Shown: positions 60,575-64,000 of the stretch, one piece after another
Position numbering within the stretch: the first letter of the stretch is position 1
Layout of the letters: each line of letters starts with the position of its first letter
Source: Alteromonas sp. RKMC-009
Lineage (GTDB): Bacteria > Pseudomonadota > Gammaproteobacteria > Enterobacterales > Alteromonadaceae
DNA length: 64,000 nt
Assembly: GCF_003584565.2 (NCBI RefSeq)
Contig: NZ_CP031010.1
Span: 3,968,001-4,032,000, forward strand
Direction: 5' to 3'
Program-made: the position numbers and the translations under genes
The notes under the pieces: generated by a model
Seen by the model: only the letters and a program-made list of their open reading frames with translations
What the model was told of the DNA's origin: nothing
Database searches by the model: none

Positions 60575-60732
60575 CATTTTAGCGGATTATGTCAACTATG
60601 CCAGTGCAAAGTTCAACACTGAATAAAAGGTCAAAATATTGCAAAAAGTTAATACAACAGGATTGTAAAACCTTATTGAAAAGATAAACTGGTAATAAGC
60701 GTAAAATTTAACCATTCATCAGGGAGGATGTC

Positions 60733-61245
60733 ATGGCTGCTTTTTTACCCGCCTTTGAAAAAATGATTGATAACGAAGGGGGCTATACACTTCATCGTGT
60801 GGAGGGTGACCGCGGTGGTGCTACCTACGCCGGCATAGCCCGCAATTTTCATCCTGACTGGGAAGGCTGGCCGCTACTTGATGCCGGCGTTCCCGACAGT
60901 CAACTGATGCCCCATGTCGCAGCGTTCTATCAACAGCACTTTTGGGAACGGATCCGCGGAGACTTTATTGATTCTCAACGTGTAGCTGAAACCCTCTTTG
61001 ACTTCGCTGTTAATGCCGGTCTGTCTGCAGCGTCGAAACTGGCTCAGGAAGTTGCTGATGTGTACGTTGACGGGATCATCGGTACAAAATCCTTAAAGGC
61101 CATCAACAACATGCCACCGGAAGTATTTCTGCATGGCTATGCACTCAAGAAAGTCGCCCGTTATGCGGAAATTGTTAATCATAATCCCTCGCAGGCAAAG
61201 TTCCTTCTTGGCTGGATAAACCGGACACTGAAAGGTATTGCATAG
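60733..61245 (+). CDS. GH108 N-acetylmuramidase (phage-type endolysin)
   Basis: A 170-residue muramidase of family GH108 (DUF847). The catalytic Glu is in DNEGGYTLHRVEGDRGGATYAGI, and the second half has the PG_binding_3-type FDFAVNAGLSAASKLAQ followed by DGIIGTKSLKAINN. There is no signal peptide, so cell-wall access would need a holin, none of which is visible nearby. No other phage gene surrounds it, so it is a lone or domesticated lysin. AGGGAGGA gives a strong ribosome site. Upstream it is divergent from dinB, and the LexA box lies about 160 bases from its start. Confidence 0.88.
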   Translation: MAAFLPAFEKMIDNEGGYTLHRVEGDRGGATYAGIARNFHPDWEGWPLLDAGVPDSQLMPHVAAFYQQHFWERIRGDFIDSQRVAETLFDFAVNAGLSAASKLAQEVADVYVDGIIGTKSLKAINNMPPEVFLHGYALKKVARYAEIVNHNPSQAKFLLGWINRTLKGIA

Positions 61246-61697
61246 CAAACCTTTCCGGCTCCGCCCCCGGATACGCTATCGCCCCTTTTCCTGATTACAT
61301 CTTTACACAAAATTTAAGTTGGATTTCGGGATAAATCTGTTTTTATTTATCTTTTCCTTAACTTAAATTTTAGTCAGTTTTTGTTTCTCCGCTGCCCGTC
61401 ATGCCTGGCCGGCATACCAATACCCCCGTTTTTTATACGTATTAAATGCCATTCATAGTTATACGGCTATATGCGTAACTCCCGATAGACTTAAGTAGTA
61501 TGGATTTCGAGCTGCAGAAAAAAGCAGCGTTTACAACGTTTGTGCATAGCCGGTTTATTTCTCCTGAATGACAAGCTGACGGAACAGTTTTTGTCATCAC
61601 TAAAGCAGATAAACCGATGTGTACAGACCCGGTAAAAATACCCCGTAGTAACACGCCACAGAGCGGGAGGGGATAACAACAAGACAGGAAAAAAATA
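61246..61697. other. Noncoding region of 452 bases with a long inverted repeat
   Basis: The A+T-rich region upstream of the subtilisin gene. AAAATTTAAGTT (61309-61320) and AACTTAAATTTT (61360-61371) form a perfect 12-bp inverted repeat with a 39-base loop. I see no convincing gene; the short reading frames here lack ribosome sites and recognisable sequence. Promoter elements for the protease should lie toward its right end. Confidence 0.5.
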
Positions 61698-63320
61698 ATG
61701 TCCATATTACGCACATTACCATCCAAATCGTTACTCGCTACATCGTTAAGTTTAATTACATTAACCGCTACTGCAGCGTCTGCCGGCAACGGGCCGGTCA
61801 GTGTTTCCCCTGAACCACTTACCTTTGAGCAGTTAAAGAACCTGCGCCAGGATCTGCGTTTACAGGAAAGCAATGAACGCTACATTGTCACCTTTAAAAA
61901 TGGTAAAGGCGCAATGGCGGGCAAAGGCAGCATTAATGCCAGTGACAAGGCGCTGGATGTGGCATCAGTGAAATCTGCCATACAACAGGCAGGTGGCAAG
62001 ACACTTAAAGTGATGGAACGCCATGGCATGGCTGTCGTCACATTAAATAAGAAAGCACTCAACGCCCTGCGCAAGAGTAAGGACGTTGATATCGCCCCTG
62101 ATCCGGTGCGGGAGTTAATGGCCCAGTCCACGCCATATGGTTACACCATGGTACAGGCGAATCAGCTGATCCAGTCTGATACCAGCGCCCGCAAAGTCTG
62201 TATTATTGATACCGGTTATAATCTGGGTCATCCGGATTTACCGGGCACCAATGACGGGGTTACCGGAATTGGCAATAACAGTGCAGTGGGTAACTGGTAT
62301 AACGATGGCAACGGCCACGGAACGCATGTTGCCGGTACGATTGCCGCCTATGACAATTCAGAGGGTGTGATCGGTGTCTATCCCGGTGCCAGCCTGCATA
62401 TTGTGAAAATATTCAACGACAACGGTGACTGGACTTACGCCTCTGACATCATTACTGCTATCGACCAGTGTCAGGATGCCGGCGCTGATGTGGTTAACAT
62501 GAGTTTAGGGGGCTCAGGCTCGTCTTCGGCAGAAGCGTCTGCCATGCAGGGTTTCACAGACGATAACATGCTGCTGGTCGCCGCAGCCGGTAACGCCGGC
62601 AACAGTTCACTGTCTTACCCTGCCTCCTACGATGCCGTAGTATCTGTTGCAGCCGTTGATTCCGGTAAAAACCGCGCCAGCTATTCACAGTACAACTCGC
62701 AGGTGGAAATTGCCGGCCCCGGCAGTTCAGTCTACTCCACCTATCCGGACAGCACCTACGCCACCCTCAGCGGCACATCTATGGCCACGCCACACGTTGT
62801 CGGTGCAGCGGCCCTGGTCTGGAGCTTTCATCCCCAGTGCAGCGCTACGCAGATTAGAAACGCGTTAAATGCCACCGCAGAAGATCGTGGCAGTTCAGGC
62901 AGAGATAACCAGTACGGTTACGGCATTGTGCGGGTAGCGGAAGCAAACAGCTACCTGAACAACAACGGTTGTGATGGCAGCGGTAACGGCGGTGGAGACC
63001 CGACCGATCCGGGTGTGGAACCGGTATCAGGACAATTAACAGGATTATCAGGTTCACGGTCATCCTGGGATCGCTACACCTGGGATATCCCGGCTGGCGT
63101 TTCCACGATGACAATTCAAATCTCCGGCGGCAGTGGTGATGCCGATCTGTATGTGAGATACGGCAGCCAGCCTTCCACATCGGCCTATGATTGTCGTCCT
63201 TACAAGAACGGCAACAGTGAGGTGTGCACGTTTACTGCACCGGCTGACGGCACCTGGCATATCGGCCTGAGAGCTTACAGCACTTACAGCAACGTAACGT
63301 TAAGTTACAGCTACGAGTAG
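61698..63320 (+). CDS. Secreted subtilisin-like serine protease (S8) with PPC domain
   Basis: A 540-residue extracellular protease. Signal peptide ends near ASA (residue 29); an inhibitor I9-like propeptide follows (about 55-140); the S8 domain has Asp171 in IDTGYNLGHPDL, His207 in NGHGTHVAG, oxyanion Asn299 in AAAGN and Ser361 in SGTSMATPHV. A Gly/Asp/Pro linker leads to a C-terminal pre-peptidase (PPC) domain (about 448-540), which is usually removed after secretion. The ribosome site AGGAAA precedes the ATG. The protein should supply peptides to the two periplasmic S9 peptidases, though this is inference. A perfect terminator follows. Confidence 0.93.
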   Translation: MSILRTLPSKSLLATSLSLITLTATAASAGNGPVSVSPEPLTFEQLKNLRQDLRLQESNERYIVTFKNGKGAMAGKGSINASDKALDVASVKSAIQQAGGKTLKVMERHGMAVVTLNKKALNALRKSKDVDIAPDPVRELMAQSTPYGYTMVQANQLIQSDTSARKVCIIDTGYNLGHPDLPGTNDGVTGIGNNSAVGNWYNDGNGHGTHVAGTIAAYDNSEGVIGVYPGASLHIVKIFNDNGDWTYASDIITAIDQCQDAGADVVNMSLGGSGSSSAEASAMQGFTDDNMLLVAAAGNAGNSSLSYPASYDAVVSVAAVDSGKNRASYSQYNSQVEIAGPGSSVYSTYPDSTYATLSGTSMATPHVVGAAALVWSFHPQCSATQIRNALNATAEDRGSSGRDNQYGYGIVRVAEANSYLNNNGCDGSGNGGGDPTDPGVEPVSGQLTGLSGSRSSWDRYTWDIPAGVSTMTIQISGGSGDADLYVRYGSQPSTSAYDCRPYKNGNSEVCTFTAPADGTWHIGLRAYSTYSNVTLSYSYE

Positions 63321-63326
63321 AAACAA

Positions 63327-63356
63327 AAATGGCCGGACATTCGTCCGGCCATTTTC
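63327..63356. terminator. Bidirectional terminator
   Basis: AAAATGGCCGGAC (63327-63339) and GTCCGGCCATTTT (63344-63356), loop ATTC, between convergent genes. Confidence 0.93.
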
Positions 63357-63391
63357 ATCATCACAGAGTGTATGCTGATAAACATGAGTAT

Positions 63392-63625
63392 TTACAGGAT
63401 CTGGTTATCCTTCCACTCAGCAATTTTCTTCTGTCTGGCTTCTTCACGTTCCAGGCGCATTTTCTTACGGTCACACGGCTCAGGACAATCACAGGCTTTC
63501 TCAATACCCAGTGCGCCTAAACCGCCACAACTGCCGGAAATGGACTTCTTCTGGATCAGATAACCCACAGCCATTGCCAGTACCATGGCAAGAAAAAACA
63601 CAAACGCGAGGATAAATGTAGACAT
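63392..63625 (-). CDS. nqrM: Na+-translocating NADH:quinone reductase maturation factor NqrM
   Basis: A 77-residue protein with one N-terminal membrane helix (STFILAFVFFLAMVLAMAVGY) and a Cys-rich motif (CGGLGALGIEKACDCPEPCD) typical of NqrM/DUF539. It delivers iron or assembles the Fe centre between NqrD and NqrE. The second ATG at 63625 has better spacing from AGGAG than the first (63628). It follows apbE, the standard end of the nqr operon. Confidence 0.92.
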   Translation of the reverse strand: MSTFILAFVFFLAMVLAMAVGYLIQKKSISGSCGGLGALGIEKACDCPEPCDRKKMRLEREEARQKKIAEWKDNQIL

Positions 63626-63634
63626 CATCGTCTC

Positions 63635-64000
63635 CTAATTCTTAACTTCAACCATAGTATCAAACTCAGGAGATGCATACTCCTCAAAGCCATCTGCTGT
63701 GCGACGAATTAAGAAAACGGCAAGATGTTCTTTCTCCGCCAGCGCTTTGGCTTCATCCCACCCCATCACATTAAACGCAGTGGCAAGGCCATCTGCAGTC
63801 ATAGACGACGGGTCCACCACCGTTACCGACACCAGATTATGAGTAATGGGTTTACCGGTACGGGGATCAATCAGATGCGAATAACGCTTACCGTCCATTT
63901 CATAGTAATTACGGTAATCCCCTGAGGTGGCAATGGCATTCGTACCAATAGAGACAATTTTCTGCACCGAGCGTTCCGTTGAGACCGGCTTCTCAATGGC
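63635..64000 (-). CDS. apbE: FAD:protein FMN transferase ApbE (partial)
   Basis: The C-terminal 121 residues of ApbE; the gene continues past the right edge. The motif [12 protein letters not shown] and the segments [10 protein letters not shown] and [14 protein letters not shown] are diagnostic. ApbE attaches FMN to NqrB and NqrC, consistent with its place before nqrM and, presumably, after nqrF outside the window. The protein normally has a signal peptide or lipobox not visible here. No lesion is seen. Confidence 0.92.
   Translation of the reverse strand, partial: AIEKPVSTERSVQKIVSIGTNAIATSGDYRNYYEMDGKRYSHLIDPRTGKPITHNLVSVTVVDPSSMTADGLATAFNVMGWDEAKALAEKEHLAVFLIRRTADGFEEYASPEFDTMVEVKN

Noticed and set aside
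61442..61873. 143-residue reverse-strand frame upstream of the protease
   Set aside because: Overlaps the start of the subtilisin gene, lacks a ribosome site and has no recognisable sequence.
1..64000. CRISPR array, tRNA or rRNA genes, prophage block
   Set aside because: No regularly spaced repeats, cloverleaf-like sequences or phage structural genes were found; the single GH108 lysin is isolated.

Overview
The window looks like chromosome of a marine gammaproteobacterium of the Alteromonas type. The basis is gene content and roughly half-GC composition: an Nqr-linked apbE-nqrM tail, a TonB-dependent receptor beside glycoside hydrolases, a Na+-dependent NSS symporter, a PEP-CTERM-like protein, two exported S9 peptidases, a CpxR/CpxP-like pair, and a CLCA_X-type gene beside fldB. 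No tRNA, rRNA or CRISPR array was seen. One insertion sequence (IS110 type) is present.

Layout. 1-5 kb: partial cpxR-like regulator divergent from a CpxP/Spy-like protein, a DUF3817 membrane protein, gloA, a DUF4136 lipoprotein and an S9 peptidase. 5-9.3 kb: a tripartite type I secretion-like operon (ABC protein, HlyD, TolC) whose ABC protein has lost its ATPase motifs. 9.3-19.3 kb: a glycan-use locus (GH3 lipoprotein, TonB receptor, GH42 enzyme, LacI regulator) invaded by the IS110 element. The IS carries a 12-bp repeat that can hide its own transposase start and a 219-bp structured downstream region that is a candidate bridge-RNA locus. The GH42 protein has Gln where the family acid/base Glu is expected.

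19.3-24.9 kb: the most unusual block. A coiled-coil protein, a membrane protein with an OmpA-like C-terminus, a Ras/Rab-like small GTPase and a GGDEF-like/EAL protein are packed on one strand with 2-5 base gaps or a start/stop overlap. This suggests a GTPase switch tied to the cell wall and to c-di-GMP. 24.9-40.3 kb: mostly housekeeping (S-formylglutathione hydrolase, tandem acyltransferases plus a YbdG-like channel, yggN- and yeeZ-like genes, NSS symporter, DCC/SDR pair, msrA, a Dps-like gene, PhoD-like phosphatase, fldB, CLCA_X). 40.4-50.3 kb: a solo ExbD, a PEP-CTERM-like choice-of-anchor A protein, and a compact cellulose operon (unknown gene, bcsA, bcsB, bcsZ, bcsC). 50.4-64 kb: trmN6, an NAD(P)-binding protein, a DPP-IV-like peptidase, a PH-domain protein, a decayed CHASE/PAS/GGDEF/EAL pseudogene, a threonine dehydratase-like enzyme, an amidohydrolase, LexA-controlled dinB plus DUF1653, a lone GH108 muramidase, a secreted subtilisin, nqrM and partial apbE.

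Themes: c-di-GMP recurs (PilZ-bearing BcsA, the GTPase-linked EAL protein, the broken EAL gene), and many genes are concerned with the envelope and secretion. All functional statements come from motif reading by eye; no database search was run.
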